The notes: a model not told the origin generated them from the letters alone. 64,000 nt of DNA from a bacterium (GCA_905221545.1 CAJNDO010000003.1:124001-188000); one strand, 5' to 3'; counted from the first letter of the stretch, positions 20,723 to 30,121 are shown. Numbers and translations: made by a program.

Positions 20723-22273
20723 AACTGTTGCAGGTGGTTTACTTGTAATATCATAGACGATGCGGTTAACGTGGTCCACTTCGTTTACGATACGTACAGA
20801 AATCTTTTGAAGGACATCCCAAGGAATCTTTGCAAAGTCAGCTGTCATACCATCGATAGAAGTGATCGCACGGATTGCAATCGTGTAGTCATACGTACGA
20901 CCGTCACCCATAACCCCAACTGAACGAACACCTGTATTAACTGTGAAGTATTGCCAGATATCGCGGTCAAGACCAGCTTTAGCGATTTCTTCACGCAGGA
21001 TAGCATCTGACTCACGAACTGTTTCTAGTTTCTCTTCAGTGATTTCACCCATGACACGGATCGCAAGTCCTGGTCCTGGGAATGGTTGGCGCCATACGAT
21101 ATGGTCTGGCATACCAAGCTCTGTACCAAGGGCACGAACTTCATCTTTATAGAGAGTGTTGAGTGGTTCGATCAATTCAAATTGCATGTCTTCTGGAAGA
21201 CCACCCACGTTGTGGTGTGACTTAATAGTTTGAGCTGTATCTGTACCAGACTCGATCACGTCTGTGTAAAGCGTACCTTGAGCAAGGAATTTCACATCTT
21301 TGAGCTTGCTTGCTTCGTCATCGAATACATACACAAACTCGTTACCGATGATTTTACGTTTTTGTTCAGGGTCAGAAACGCCAGCAAGTTTATCAAGGAA
21401 ACGTTTAGCAGCGTCTGCTTTGACGATATTCAAACCAAACTTACCACCAAGCATATCCATAACTTGGTCTGCTTCTCCTTTACGAAGAAGACCGTGGTCT
21501 ACGAAGATACAGATCAATTGATCGCCAATAGCCTTTTGGAGAAGAACCCCAACGACAGATGAGTCAACCCCACCTGATAGACCAAGAAGGACACGTTTAT
21601 CACCGACGGTTTCACGAATTTTTTGGATCTGCATATCAATGAAGTTATCCATTGACCAGTCGCCTTTAGCCTTACAGATGTTAAGAGCAAAGTTACGAAG
21701 GATATCATTTCCGTATACAGAATGACGAACTTCTGGGTGGAATTGGATACCGTAAATATGTTTATCAGGGTTTTCAATGGCTGCATAAGGGCAGTCAGCT
21801 GATGTACCTGTACGAACAAAGTCAGCAGGAATCTCAGTAACTGCATCACCATGGCTCATCAATACAGTTTGTTCATCAGGTGTTGATTCAAAAAGAGCTG
21901 ATGGTGTATGTGTTAGGGTTGATTGACCATATTCACGATTTCCAGCGTCACCTGCAGGAACAACTTTTCCTCCAAGTTTATGGGTCAATAACTGCATACC
22001 GTAACAGATTCCCAAAATAGGAATTCCCAGTTCGAAGATTTCTGGGTCAATATCGAATGAACCATCTTCATATACAGAATTTGGACCACCTGAAAGGATA
22101 ATTCCTACAGGGTTGATTTCACGAACTTCAGCAGCTGAAATTTTATGACTTTTTAGTTCTGAAAAAACACCAATCTCACGGATACGACGTGAAATCAGCT
22201 GGTTGTACTGGCTACCATAGTCCAATACGATGATTTTTTCTACATCTTGCAAATCAGTTGAAATGTTGCTCAT
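20711..22273 (-). CDS. guaA: GMP synthase (glutamine-hydrolysing), intact copy
   Basis: The 520-residue protein has an N-terminal class I glutamine amidotransferase domain (nucleophile in [10 protein letters not shown], Cys90; His in GIQFHPEV), an ATP pyrophosphatase domain with the PP-loop LSGGVDSSV near residue 230, and the C-terminal dimerisation domain ending KPPATVEWE. It converts XMP to GMP with glutamine and ATP. Length is complete. Because the element integrates at the stop codon, the frame is preserved. Its last 457 bp differ by about 8% from the detached fragment at 12640-13096, so this 3' end was probably brought in with the element. Confidence 0.97.
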   Translation of the reverse strand: MSNISTDLQDVEKIIVLDYGSQYNQLISRRIREIGVFSELKSHKISAAEVREINPVGIILSGGPNSVYEDGSFDIDPEIFELGIPILGICYGMQLLTHKLGGKVVPAGDAGNREYGQSTLTHTPSALFESTPDEQTVLMSHGDAVTEIPADFVRTGTSADCPYAAIENPDKHIYGIQFHPEVRHSVYGNDILRNFALNICKAKGDWSMDNFIDMQIQKIRETVGDKRVLLGLSGGVDSSVVGVLLQKAIGDQLICIFVDHGLLRKGEADQVMDMLGGKFGLNIVKADAAKRFLDKLAGVSDPEQKRKIIGNEFVYVFDDEASKLKDVKFLAQGTLYTDVIESGTDTAQTIKSHHNVGGLPEDMQFELIEPLNTLYKDEVRALGTELGMPDHIVWRQPFPGPGLAIRVMGEITEEKLETVRESDAILREEIAKAGLDRDIWQYFTVNTGVRSVGVMGDGRTYDYTIAIRAITSIDGMTADFAKIPWDVLQKISVRIVNEVDHVNRIVYDITSKPPATVEWE

Positions 22274-22355
22274 CTTTTCCCTTTCTCAAAAGAAATATCT
22301 TTTTTCAATATTCTATCACAAATAAGGGCGAATTACCAACTAAACAAGGCGAAGT

Positions 22356-22385
22356 TTGACTTTTTCTAGTTTATTGGGGTACAAT
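22356..22385 (+). promoter_or_regulatory. gntR promoter
   Basis: TTGACT (22356-22361) and TACAAT (22380-22385) are 18 bp apart, 29 nt before the GntR start. It diverges from guaA. Confidence 0.6.
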
Positions 22386-22414
22386 AGAGAAAAGATAGAA
22401 ATGAAGTGAAAAAT

Positions 22415-23113
22415 ATGCTACCTGCTTATATGAAAATCCACGATCAGATTAAAAAGGATATTGACGAGCACCGTTGGGCTATTGGTGAGAGGCTTCCTAG
22501 TGAACGAGATTTAGCAGAACAGTTTGAGGTCAGTCGCATGACCCTCCGCCAAGCCGTATCTCTATTAGTCGAAGAAGGCGTCTTAGAGCGTCGTGTAGGA
22601 AGTGGCACCTTTGTTTCCAGTACTCGAGTACAAGAAAAGATGCGAGGGACAACCAGTTTTACTGAAATTGTTAAGTCCCAAGGCAAAGTACCCTCTAGCC
22701 AGCTCATTTCCTACAGAAAAACTATTCCCAATGAGCAGGAAGTTGCCAAGCTAGGAATTTCTCCAACGGAGAATATTATCCGAATGGAACGTGTTCGCTA
22801 TGCTGACCAAGTCCCTCTGGTTTATGAGGTTGCTTCTATTCCTGAAAAATTCATTAAGGACTTTAAAAAAGAAGAAATTACCAGTCATTTCTTCCAAACC
22901 CTACAAAAACATGGCTACCGTATTGGTAAATCACAGCAGACTATTTATGCTCGCCTCGCTAAAGAAAAGATTGCCCACTATTTAGAAGTTGAAAAAGGCC
23001 ATGCTATTCTTGCTTTGACCCAGGTTTCCTACTTAGAAGATGGGACAGCATTTGAATACGTAAAAAGTCAGTATGTAGGCGAACGCTTTGAATTTTATCT
23101 TGAAAACAATTAA
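22415..23113 (+). CDS. GntR/HutC-family transcriptional regulator with UTRA domain
   Basis: The 232-residue protein begins MLPAYMKIHDQIKKDIDEHR. The winged helix at about residues 5-70 contains the signature GERLPSERDLAEQFEVSRMT, and residues 90-230 form a UTRA effector domain. HutC-type members sense small sugars or amino-acid derivatives and repress nearby genes; the effector here is unknown. I prefer ATG 22415 over GTG 22406, although the ribosome site is weak either way. Its stop abuts a BOX element. Confidence 0.88.
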   Translation: MLPAYMKIHDQIKKDIDEHRWAIGERLPSERDLAEQFEVSRMTLRQAVSLLVEEGVLERRVGSGTFVSSTRVQEKMRGTTSFTEIVKSQGKVPSSQLISYRKTIPNEQEVAKLGISPTENIIRMERVRYADQVPLVYEVASIPEKFIKDFKKEEITSHFFQTLQKHGYRIGKSQQTIYARLAKEKIAHYLEVEKGHAILALTQVSYLEDGTAFEYVKSQYVGERFEFYLENN

Positions 23114-23532
23114 TACTCTTCGAAAATCTCTTCAAACCGCGTCAACGTCGCCTTGCCGTATGTATGGTTACTGACTTCGTCAGTTTCATCTGCAACCTCA
23201 AAACGGTGTTTTGAGCTGACTTCGTCAGTTTCATCTGCAACCTCAAAACGGTGTTTTGAGCTGACTTCGTCAGTTTCATCTGCAACCTCAAAACGGTGTT
23301 TTGAGCTGACTTCGTCAGTTTCATCTGCAACCTCAAAACGGTGTTTTGAGCTGACTTCGTCAGTTTCATCTGCAACCTCAAAACGGTGTTTTGAGCTGAC
23401 TTCGTCAGTTTCATCTGCAACCTCAAAACGGTGTTTTGAGCTGACTTCGTCAGTTCTATCTACAACCTCAAAGCAGTGCTTTGAGCGACCTGCGGCTAGT
23501 TTTCTAGTTTGCTCTTTGATTTTCATTGAGTA
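23114..23532 (+). repeat. BOX element with seven boxB units (A-B7-C)
   Basis: boxA (23114-23170) starts TACTCTTCGAAAATCTCTTC and carries the BOX core CGTCAACGTCGCCTTGCCGTA. Seven 45-bp boxB units follow (23171-23485). boxC (23486-23532) contains CCTGCGGCTAG and ends CATTGAGTA. The element begins at the base after the gntR stop, so it forms the 3' UTR of that gene. BOX elements are specific to pneumococcus and close relatives and have been reported to affect neighbouring expression. Confidence 0.93.
23171..23485 (+). repeat. Tandem array of seven 45-bp boxB repeats
   Basis: Units start at 23171, 23216, 23261, 23306, 23351, 23396 and 23441. The first six read the same; the seventh differs at several bases. 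Each unit has two palindromes: CTGAC-TTC-GTCAG and CTCAAAAC-GGT-GTTTTGAG, so the RNA would form a string of 14 short hairpins. Being 45 bp, the array keeps reading frames open on both strands, which creates false ORFs. Confidence 0.95.
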
Positions 23533-23549
23533 TAAAATACTACATAAAA

Positions 23550-23572
23550 CCTCTTTGTCACAGACAAAGAGG
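23550..23572. terminator. Bidirectional terminator between the BOX element and the EamA gene
   Basis: CCTCTTTGTC (23550-23559) and GACAAAGAGG (23563-23572) form a perfect 10-bp stem with an ACA loop, followed by CTTTTTTA on the plus strand. Confidence 0.85.
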
Positions 23573-23577
23573 CTTTT

Positions 23578-24474
23578 TTATTTTTCTAAGAGTAAATCTT
23601 TCAAAGAAATCAGAGTTACAGCAAACAATATCATTGCCATACCAAGAAAATCAATGGGATAAAATTGTTCATTCATGATTAGGAAGGCAAAGAAAACCGC
23701 CGAAATTGGCTCAATTGAAGCCAACAAACTTGACTTGACCGGTCCAATCAAACTGGCTCCCTTTAAGAAGGCTGTATAGGCAAAGACAGTCCCTATAAGG
23801 ATAATGCCAGCAAAAGCGAGGAGAAAATCAAGACTAGTTGGGATAGCAGTCTGTAGAACTCCTGTAAAAGGAAGGGCGACCAAACCTGCTATAACCATTC
23901 CCACACCAATGACCAAACTGCTCCCCCACTTCTTAATCAAGGCTATGGGCAAAATAATATAAAGGGCGTAAGTCCAGGCAGAAAAGAGACCCCAGAATAG
24001 GCCAGAAGGTGTAATGGATAACTGGTCCAACTGACCATGGGTTGCGATCAGGAAGGTTCCTCCAATGGCTAATATGATAGAAATAATCTCTGCCAAGGTC
24101 GGTGCCACCTTATCCTTGATACAGCTATAAATCAAAATTCCAACAGGACAAACATACTGAAGGACCGTTGCTGTTCCTGCATTGGTTTCTTGAATTGCAG
24201 ACAAATAGGCGAATTGGTTGAGGAAGAGGCCAATCAGTGCAAAAATGAGAAGTGACAGCAAACTTTTTCTATCCTTTAAAAAGGCCAGCATTTTATCCTT
24301 TGCAGTAGCATAAGCCAAGAGCATGAGAATCCCACCAGCGATTAAAAGACGCAAGTTGGTCAAGACCAACGCCGAAATTCCATGTGCCATCAGGTATTGG
24401 CCACTCGTTCCTGACAAGCCCCAAGCAATCCCAGCCACAACTGTTAATAAAGTCCCTTTTAAAATATTTGACAT
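23578..24474 (-). CDS. EamA/DMT-superfamily transporter
   Basis: The 298-residue protein has ten predicted membrane helices in two EamA repeats: MSNILKGTLLTVVAGIAWGL at the start and IGTVFAYTAFLKGASLIGPV in the second half. The superfamily exports metabolites or drugs; the substrate is not visible. It is the last gene of a minus-strand set with the serine hydrolase (8-nt gap) and cppA. Confidence 0.88.
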   Translation of the reverse strand: MSNILKGTLLTVVAGIAWGLSGTSGQYLMAHGISALVLTNLRLLIAGGILMLLAYATAKDKMLAFLKDRKSLLSLLIFALIGLFLNQFAYLSAIQETNAGTATVLQYVCPVGILIYSCIKDKVAPTLAEIISIILAIGGTFLIATHGQLDQLSITPSGLFWGLFSAWTYALYIILPIALIKKWGSSLVIGVGMVIAGLVALPFTGVLQTAIPTSLDFLLAFAGIILIGTVFAYTAFLKGASLIGPVKSSLLASIEPISAVFFAFLIMNEQFYPIDFLGMAMILFAVTLISLKDLLLEK

Positions 24475-24482
24475 GTCTCTCC

Positions 24483-25418
24483 TTACTCTTCTTTACGAAT
24501 CAAGTCCATCACCTGATTACGGTCTAATATCCACTGGGCTCGTTCGTCCTTTTCATAGGTTCGATTCGATAGGAAAATAGTCGCTTCTTGCTTCTGACGA
24601 TTCCACATGATAAAGGTACCCGTATAACCCGTATGGTCTAGCCATTCTCCTTCCAAATTCCATGCTAAAGAACGTTCCTTGTCATCCAAAGGAGAAAAAT
24701 TTTGACTCAAGTCTCTTGCAAAATCATCCTCTAAATTGTGCTGCAAAAAGATTTGTAAATCCTTTACAGTCGAAAACAAACCAGCACTACCAGCATGTCT
24801 GCCCAAGAGACGAGCCTTGGGATCATGCACGATACCTACCTCTACACCTCTAACTGTTGGAACAGCAAGCTCAACTGGTCCGAACTGGGTTTCTTTCATT
24901 CCCCAAGGTTTCCAAACTCGCTCCTGTAAAATCACATCCAAATCTTGATTAAAAATTCTTTCCAAAATAAAGCCCAACAGCAAAAAATGGACATCCGAAT
25001 AAAGAAAGGCTGGCTGACTTCGTCTCTTGAGATGAAACATTGCTTCCTTCAATTCTGAGGCTGTTAAAAGATCACGATTGGGAATAAATGGATCAAGATC
25101 TGTTGCGTGAGTCAAGAGCTGGCGAATAGTGATATCTGGATAATCACTTTCAGGTAAAAAATCGGTCACTGGTCTGTCAATATCTAATTGACCTTTTTCC
25201 CACAAGAAGGTGAAAACAGTACCAACCCCAACAACCTTGCTAACACTAGCTAGGTCATAAACAAGACCTGCCTCAGTATCCAATCCATGCTCTGGGTCAC
25301 TCTGGCCGACATAGACCTCCGTCCATTGATTGTCCTTAAAATACGCAAAAGAGGCTCCGGGATAAATCCCTGCCTCGATTTGGTCTTGTATTTTTTTAAT
25401 AATCTTGGTCCACTTCAT
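24483..25418 (-). CDS. Beta-lactamase-family serine hydrolase
   Basis: The 311-residue protein has the class C / penicillin-binding fold: the nucleophile motif SVSK in YDLASVSKVVGVG near residue 60, and a Tyr motif in FLYSDVHFLLLG. Near the C-terminus HTGYTGTFIMWN fits the HTG triad element. Such proteins act as esterases, peptidases or low-activity beta-lactam binders. There is no signal peptide, so it is probably cytoplasmic. Its start overlaps the cppA stop by ATGA. Confidence 0.85.
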   Translation of the reverse strand: MKWTKIIKKIQDQIEAGIYPGASFAYFKDNQWTEVYVGQSDPEHGLDTEAGLVYDLASVSKVVGVGTVFTFLWEKGQLDIDRPVTDFLPESDYPDITIRQLLTHATDLDPFIPNRDLLTASELKEAMFHLKRRSQPAFLYSDVHFLLLGFILERIFNQDLDVILQERVWKPWGMKETQFGPVELAVPTVRGVEVGIVHDPKARLLGRHAGSAGLFSTVKDLQIFLQHNLEDDFARDLSQNFSPLDDKERSLAWNLEGEWLDHTGYTGTFIMWNRQKQEATIFLSNRTYEKDERAQWILDRNQVMDLIRKEE

Positions 25419-26140
25419 ACTTCTTCAAACCACAATTCAACATTATTTCTATCTTTACCAAGGAAGAATTTTTCAGACTTAGGAATAAAATATTCGGTAG
25501 ACTCAAACTTCTGGCGCAAACTTGCTAAATCTAGTTCATTAACCAAGAACTTAAGCATAGACAAGTCCCAAGTAACCGTATTTTCCACAGTCAGATCCTG
25601 CCCCTGAGCTGGGATAAAACCAAGTGATGCCCCAACTTCAGATGGTTCCAAGTAACTATCGACATCAGTTGGGAGATGTAATTCCATAGAAATCTCAAAT
25701 TTACTTAAAGAAATTGATTCCAAATCTGTTTGAAATTCTGGCTTTTCTCCTACTTCTACTAGACTTGCTCTGTCATCTTCTGCATGAATCAAAATCAAAT
25801 CATCTTCTGGTGAGTAAATCTCAAAAGCGTAGCCGTTTTGACCTTTATATAATCGATGAATCGAATCTGTTTTAGATAAGAGGCCTTCAATTTCCAAGGG
25901 ATTTTCCACCTTGATAATCAATCTAGCTAGCTTCTTTCTTCCCTCTACCTTACGAGTACGCATACTTGGAGCTTCTTCTAAAACCAGCTTTTCAAGACCT
26001 GTTTGATCCCCTAGTGACAGAAAAGCTGACTCTTCTAACAAGGCCTTCATACCAAGGGTTTCAATATAAAATGTTTCATTTAATTTTCTATTATTAACTT
26101 TTAAAGTAGGAATAATCCGTACAATCTGATTTACATTCAT
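25415..26140 (-). CDS. cppA: CppA family protein
   Basis: The 241-residue protein begins MNVNQIVRIIPTLKVNNRKL, a glyoxalase-like N-terminal fold, and ends KNNVELW-like (KDRNNVELWFEEV). It matches CppA, described in pneumococcus as a C3-degrading proteinase, although the fold and the absence of a signal peptide make that role doubtful. I chose ATG 26140 because GGAGG lies about 6 nt upstream. It leads the cppA-hydrolase-transporter set. Confidence 0.82.
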   Translation of the reverse strand: MNVNQIVRIIPTLKVNNRKLNETFYIETLGMKALLEESAFLSLGDQTGLEKLVLEEAPSMRTRKVEGRKKLARLIIKVENPLEIEGLLSKTDSIHRLYKGQNGYAFEIYSPEDDLILIHAEDDRASLVEVGEKPEFQTDLESISLSKFEISMELHLPTDVDSYLEPSEVGASLGFIPAQGQDLTVENTVTWDLSMLKFLVNELDLASLRQKFESTEYFIPKSEKFFLGKDRNNVELWFEEV

Positions 26141-26236
26141 AAATTCCTCCACCACTTTTTATTTTATAGGATTTTAGAATTTTTTACAAGATATTATGCT
26201 CAAATTTACCGATTTTTCGTAAAATTGCATCTAAAA

Positions 26237-26256
26237 AACCGAGGATTTCCTCGGTT
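26237..26256 (-). terminator. Terminator of the aquaporin gene
   Basis: AACCGAGG (26237-26244) pairs with CCTCGGTT (26249-26256), followed by a U-run on the minus strand. Confidence 0.85.
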
Positions 26257-26264
26257 TCAATTTC

Positions 26265-27134
26265 TTATAGGTAAAGGAATTTGAAGATAGCTACTGCCGC
26301 AATTGCTGCTGCGATAGGTGCTACTACTGGTACCCAAGAATACCACCATTTTGAATCGCCTTTGTGCTCACCAAGAACTGATTTTGGAAGGAAAGCATGA
26401 AGGAGACGTGGTCCCAAGTCACGGGCAGGGTTCAAGGCAGGTCCTGTAGGTCCACCAAGTGATGTTACTAAGGCCATAACAAGGAAACCAAGCGCCAAGT
26501 GAGCTACTGAAAGTCCTGAAGCAGTATGTGGTGCTACTTGGGCTTTGATTGCTAAATCAGAAAAGTCAACATTTTGACCTGCTTGACTAGCCATTTGTTT
26601 CATGTATTGAAGCACTTCAGAACCAAAGAAGTTTTTAGTCAATCCAAGGGCTGCAAAGAAAAGAACAAATGAACCAACAAACTCATTTACAAAACCATTA
26701 ATAGTTGACGCAAAGTGTGATTCTTTTGTACCATTATCCAAACTTGAAATTGTTGAGAAAGTACCCAAGATATTGTTTGGATTTTCAGTTTTCAAGTAAT
26801 ATGGGCGGTGTGTTGCCACAACCAAGGCTTGACCAAAGATAGCACCCAAAACTTGTGCGATGATATAAGGCGCAACTTGTGCCCAAGGGAAGAGACCGCT
26901 GATCGCAAGTCCAAGAGTGAAGGCTGGGTTGATGTGGTTTCCAGATACGTTACCAAACATCAAGGCTGGGATCATAACCCCCATACCGTAACCAACAGCG
27001 ATAACGATCCAGCCACTTTGGTGACCTTTCGTACCTTTAAGTTCAACGTTGGCAACTGCACCATTACCAAGAATGATCAAAATAGCAGTTCCCAAAAATT
27101 CAGTGGCATATTTAATTGCCCATGTGAAATCCAT
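26265..27134 (-). CDS. Aquaporin / glycerol facilitator (MIP family)
   Basis: The 289-residue protein has six membrane helices and both pore motifs, NPA in SGNHINPAFTLG and NPA with the selectivity Arg in GPALNPARDLGPR. The large loop between repeats (about residues 115-195) and the length match the lactic-acid-bacterial Gla/GlpF type, which passes water and glycerol. It is monocistronic with a clear terminator. Confidence 0.92.
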   Translation of the reverse strand: MDFTWAIKYATEFLGTAILIILGNGAVANVELKGTKGHQSGWIVIAVGYGMGVMIPALMFGNVSGNHINPAFTLGLAISGLFPWAQVAPYIIAQVLGAIFGQALVVATHRPYYLKTENPNNILGTFSTISSLDNGTKESHFASTINGFVNEFVGSFVLFFAALGLTKNFFGSEVLQYMKQMASQAGQNVDFSDLAIKAQVAPHTASGLSVAHLALGFLVMALVTSLGGPTGPALNPARDLGPRLLHAFLPKSVLGEHKGDSKWWYSWVPVVAPIAAAIAAVAIFKFLYL

Positions 27135-27257
27135 TTGATAGATTCTCCTTAAAATTTTTTAGACAATCCTTATTCTATCAATTTTTATATCTTTTAGCAA
27201 CAGGTTTTCTAAAAGAATATATAAGAAAGCGGTTTTATTTCTTATAAAAAAACAAAA

Positions 27258-27285
27258 GGATTAAGAAGGTCATTCTCCTTAATCC
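27258..27285 (-). terminator. Terminator of the ATP-grasp/esterase operon
   Basis: GGATTAAG (27258-27265) pairs with CTTAATCC (27278-27285), with a long A-run at 27246-27257 that reads as U on the minus strand. Confidence 0.85.
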
Positions 27286-27293
27286 GATAGTTC

Positions 27294-28460
27294 TTATTCT
27301 TGACGTTGTCCGAAATCAGCAATCATCTGATTCATTTCTTGTCGACTCGGAGTTGTCAGCATATAAAGGTAATCTCCTTGAAGTTCCGCGAAGGCTGCTG
27401 GCATGATTTTTTTAACCTTGAACTGCTGGCTATATTTGTCAAGCAAATCCTCTTCTGAATAGACATAATGAGCATTTGCACGGCGAGAAGTAGCCAAACA
27501 ATACTGAGGTTCAAACTCTGACACCGGGAACTCTTCTCCTGCGACAATCGCCGCATAGCCTCGGTAGAGGTCCAAGGAATGGGCAAAGTTATAAACATCA
27601 ATGGTAAAACCACCTGCAGGACGGTTATTGTACTCAATGGCAATGTAATCGTCCCCTTCGCGGAAGAACTCGATATGGAAGAACCGTTCTCTCATACCAA
27701 ATTCTTTGACGATAGCCTCACCATATTTACGTAATTTAGGATCCATATCCTTGAGGACGTAATAAGAATTGTCCATCTTGTAAATCATAAGATCAAGCGG
27801 TGTATAGGCGTAGTCGAAGGTCGTTGAAAAGACAATCTTTCCATCCTTGTCCACTAAACCATCAAAGGTACAGATTTCGCTGGAAGTGACAAATTTTTCA
27901 AAGAAATAAACAGTTGAATGATCCCATTCGGCCTTGAAGTGATTGATATCGTCTTCAGTCTCAAGTTTAAAGGTTGCGGCTGCCCCAACTCCATTATCAG
28001 GTTTGGCAATCATTGGAAGGCCGATTTCTTTCACTGCTTGATCCACATCTGCTTCCGTCTTAATAACAGCTCCAGGGGCTACAGGGACACCAGCTTTTTT
28101 GAAGAGTTTCTTCATTTCAGACTTATATTTTGTCTTTTTGAGATCCTCTGGTTTGGCACCAAAGACATTGAATTGTTCTCTGAGTGCTGCGTCCAACTCA
28201 AGCCAGTATTCATTATGAGACTCGATACGATCAATTGGGCCATGTTTATAAAAGAGAAAAGCAACTGCACGTTTGACTTCATCTATGTTCTCAAGATTAT
28301 CAACACGGAAATATTCTGTCAGGCTATTACGTAAAGGTTCATCCAATTGCTCGTATGGTTCCTGACCAATTCCCAAGACAGTGATTCCTTTATTGGCTAG
28401 CTCAATAGTAAACTGTTGAAAGTTTTGTGGATAGTAGGGAGAAATAACAAGGTAATTCAT
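27294..28460 (-). CDS. ATP-grasp domain enzyme of unknown substrate
   Basis: The 388-residue protein has a pre-ATP-grasp domain (MNYLVISPYYPQNFQQFTIE) and an ATP-grasp fold: AKPDNGVGAAATFKL is the glycine-rich ATP loop, and FFHIEFFREGDDYIAIEYNN followed by RPAGG holds the metal ligands Glu and Asn. Such enzymes ligate a carboxylate to an amine through an acyl phosphate. The product is unknown. It lies 12 nt after the first esterase gene and is probably cotranscribed, which hints at a shared small pathway. Confidence 0.8.
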   Translation of the reverse strand: MNYLVISPYYPQNFQQFTIELANKGITVLGIGQEPYEQLDEPLRNSLTEYFRVDNLENIDEVKRAVAFLFYKHGPIDRIESHNEYWLELDAALREQFNVFGAKPEDLKKTKYKSEMKKLFKKAGVPVAPGAVIKTEADVDQAVKEIGLPMIAKPDNGVGAAATFKLETEDDINHFKAEWDHSTVYFFEKFVTSSEICTFDGLVDKDGKIVFSTTFDYAYTPLDLMIYKMDNSYYVLKDMDPKLRKYGEAIVKEFGMRERFFHIEFFREGDDYIAIEYNNRPAGGFTIDVYNFAHSLDLYRGYAAIVAGEEFPVSEFEPQYCLATSRRANAHYVYSEEDLLDKYSQQFKVKKIMPAAFAELQGDYLYMLTTPSRQEMNQMIADFGQRQE

Positions 28461-28472
28461 AGGTCACTCCTT

Positions 28473-29213
28473 TTATAAATAAAGATTGCCGAGGAAATAA
28501 GGCATTTGTTTGCGCCACCATTCCCAGTCGTGGGCGACATCATGTCCCCACTCAGCAAACCAGGCTGGAATTTGTTTCTGGTCAAAGGCTTCTTTGAGCT
28601 TGTAGAAAGATGGTAAACCATCTTGTTCCCAGGCTCCAAGACCCGTACACAGCACAATCTCTGCCTGACGGTAACGGTCAATAAACCAGCCGTCGTTTTG
28701 GTTCCAGATATAATCTACTGGCGAGTTTTGGTAAATAGCATCGTCGTTGTAGTAATCGCCGACAAAGAAACGTGCGTCGTAAACACCACTGAGAGCAATC
28801 ACCTTGGTAAAGACATCTGGATGCTGGAGGAAGAAATTGAGTGCATGGTAGGCGCCCATTGAGCAACCTGTCGTCATCATGCCATCAAACCAACCTGTCT
28901 TATGCTTGATAAAAGGAATGGCCTCCTCAATCACGTAGCGTTCGTAGGCACGGTGCATCTCTGCTTGGTCGTGACCGTTTTTCCAAGTGGCCAACCAGCT
29001 CTCACTATCTACACTTGATAGGGTAAAGAACTGGACACGGCCTTCCTCTATAAAGGAAGCACAGGCATCAATCATGCCAAAATCATAGTATTCATTGTGA
29101 CTGCCACCTGATGAAGCAAAGACCACAACTGGAATTCCAGCATGACCATAACGGTTAAGGTACATTTCACGGTTAAGATTGCCACTCCAGTGGCTAAGAT
29201 GTTCAATATGCAT
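28473..29213 (-). CDS. Alpha/beta-hydrolase esterase (putative esterase, PF00756-like)
   Basis: The 246-residue protein has the nucleophile elbow GCSMGAYHA near residue 130 and a His close to the C-terminus in EWGHDVAHDWEWW. The family includes Fes/EstA-type esterases. It has no signal peptide. It lies between a second esterase (18 nt away) and the ATP-grasp gene. Substrate unknown. Confidence 0.8.
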   Translation of the reverse strand: MHIEHLSHWSGNLNREMYLNRYGHAGIPVVVFASSGGSHNEYYDFGMIDACASFIEEGRVQFFTLSSVDSESWLATWKNGHDQAEMHRAYERYVIEEAIPFIKHKTGWFDGMMTTGCSMGAYHALNFFLQHPDVFTKVIALSGVYDARFFVGDYYNDDAIYQNSPVDYIWNQNDGWFIDRYRQAEIVLCTGLGAWEQDGLPSFYKLKEAFDQKQIPAWFAEWGHDVAHDWEWWRKQMPYFLGNLYL

Positions 29214-29231
29214 ATTTTCTCCTTTCTTACT

Positions 29232-30056
29232 TTACCAGTTTTCTGCAAAAAATCTCAGACAGTCTGGTAAATTTTCCGACCAAGGGATTTCACTATGGAT
29301 GGCACCAGACTGAACTTTTAAGACAAGATTGCCCAAGTGAACTCCCCCTGCTATCAAATCATGGTAATAGCGAAGCGAAGAGTCGATATAGGCTTGTTTG
29401 ATATTACCAGCCATCAAGGTCTTGTCTGTATCATCAGCTTCTTCCGTTCCCACATAGATGAAGATGCGCTGGTCAGGCGATAGTTGCTGACGCTCGATAT
29501 AGCGGTTAAAGGCTTCTTGGTGGAGCCAGTTGGCAGATGAAAAGACACCCAAGCAACCAATTTGGTCTTGGTATTCCAAACCGATAAACTGGGTAATATT
29601 CCCTCCTAATGAGGAACCAATCATGGCTGTATGCTGGCGATCTGCTTTTGTACGATAAGTTTCATCGATAAAAGGCTTGACCACCTCCATGACAAACTCG
29701 GCATACTCCACACCCTTACCACCAAACTGCTGCCCTGGGATTGGAGATTCTTGGAACTTCCAAGCTGCATACTCATTCATCCGCCCCATTCCATCATTGT
29801 CAATGGCTACGACAATCATGCGACTGATATCAGGATTACGCTTAATAGCTGGGATAATCTTCCATGAATGACCAATGAAAGACTCCTTGCTATAAAAAAC
29901 ATTTTGCCCGTCATGAAAGTATACAACAGGATAGGAACGATCCGTGTCTTTCTCATAATCTTTAGGCAGAAGAACACTCACACGTCGCTCCTTACCTGTA
30001 TAAGGAACTTTGAGTTTGTGTTCTTTCATTTTTAGATAAAAGTAGGATTGATTCAT
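29232..30056 (-). CDS. Alpha/beta-hydrolase esterase (IroE/YbbA-like)
   Basis: The 274-residue protein carries the elbow IGSSLGGNIT and an early VSVLLPKDYEKD strand region typical of the esterase-D/IroE group; the C-terminal His is probably in SGAIHSEIPW. ATG 30056 is preferred over a TTG at 30080, because that codon would fall almost at the predicted transcription start. It is the first gene of the three-gene operon. Confidence 0.8.
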   Translation of the reverse strand: MNQSYFYLKMKEHKLKVPYTGKERRVSVLLPKDYEKDTDRSYPVVYFHDGQNVFYSKESFIGHSWKIIPAIKRNPDISRMIVVAIDNDGMGRMNEYAAWKFQESPIPGQQFGGKGVEYAEFVMEVVKPFIDETYRTKADRQHTAMIGSSLGGNITQFIGLEYQDQIGCLGVFSSANWLHQEAFNRYIERQQLSPDQRIFIYVGTEEADDTDKTLMAGNIKQAYIDSSLRYYHDLIAGGVHLGNLVLKVQSGAIHSEIPWSENLPDCLRFFAENW

Positions 30057-30091
30057 TGTCAGAAAACTCTCTATATTCAAAATTTATTCTT

Positions 30092-30121
30092 ATTATATCA
30101 CAGTTTAAGAAAAAAAGTCAG
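30092..30121 (-). promoter_or_regulatory. Promoter of the esterase/ATP-grasp operon
   Basis: On the minus strand CTGACT (30121-30116) and TATAAT (30097-30092) are 18 bp apart, with an extended TG. The predicted start leaves a leader of about 25-30 nt. Confidence 0.6.

Noticed and set aside
23171..23485. CRISPR-like array
   Set aside because: The repeats are contiguous 45-bp units with no unique spacers and are flanked by boxA and boxC; no cas genes occur.
23110..23662. Three long overlapping ORFs (up to 169 residues, both strands) made of 15-residue repeats
   Set aside because: They arise because the 45-bp boxB unit is a multiple of three and lacks stops. They have no credible ribosome sites, and the DNA is a BOX element.
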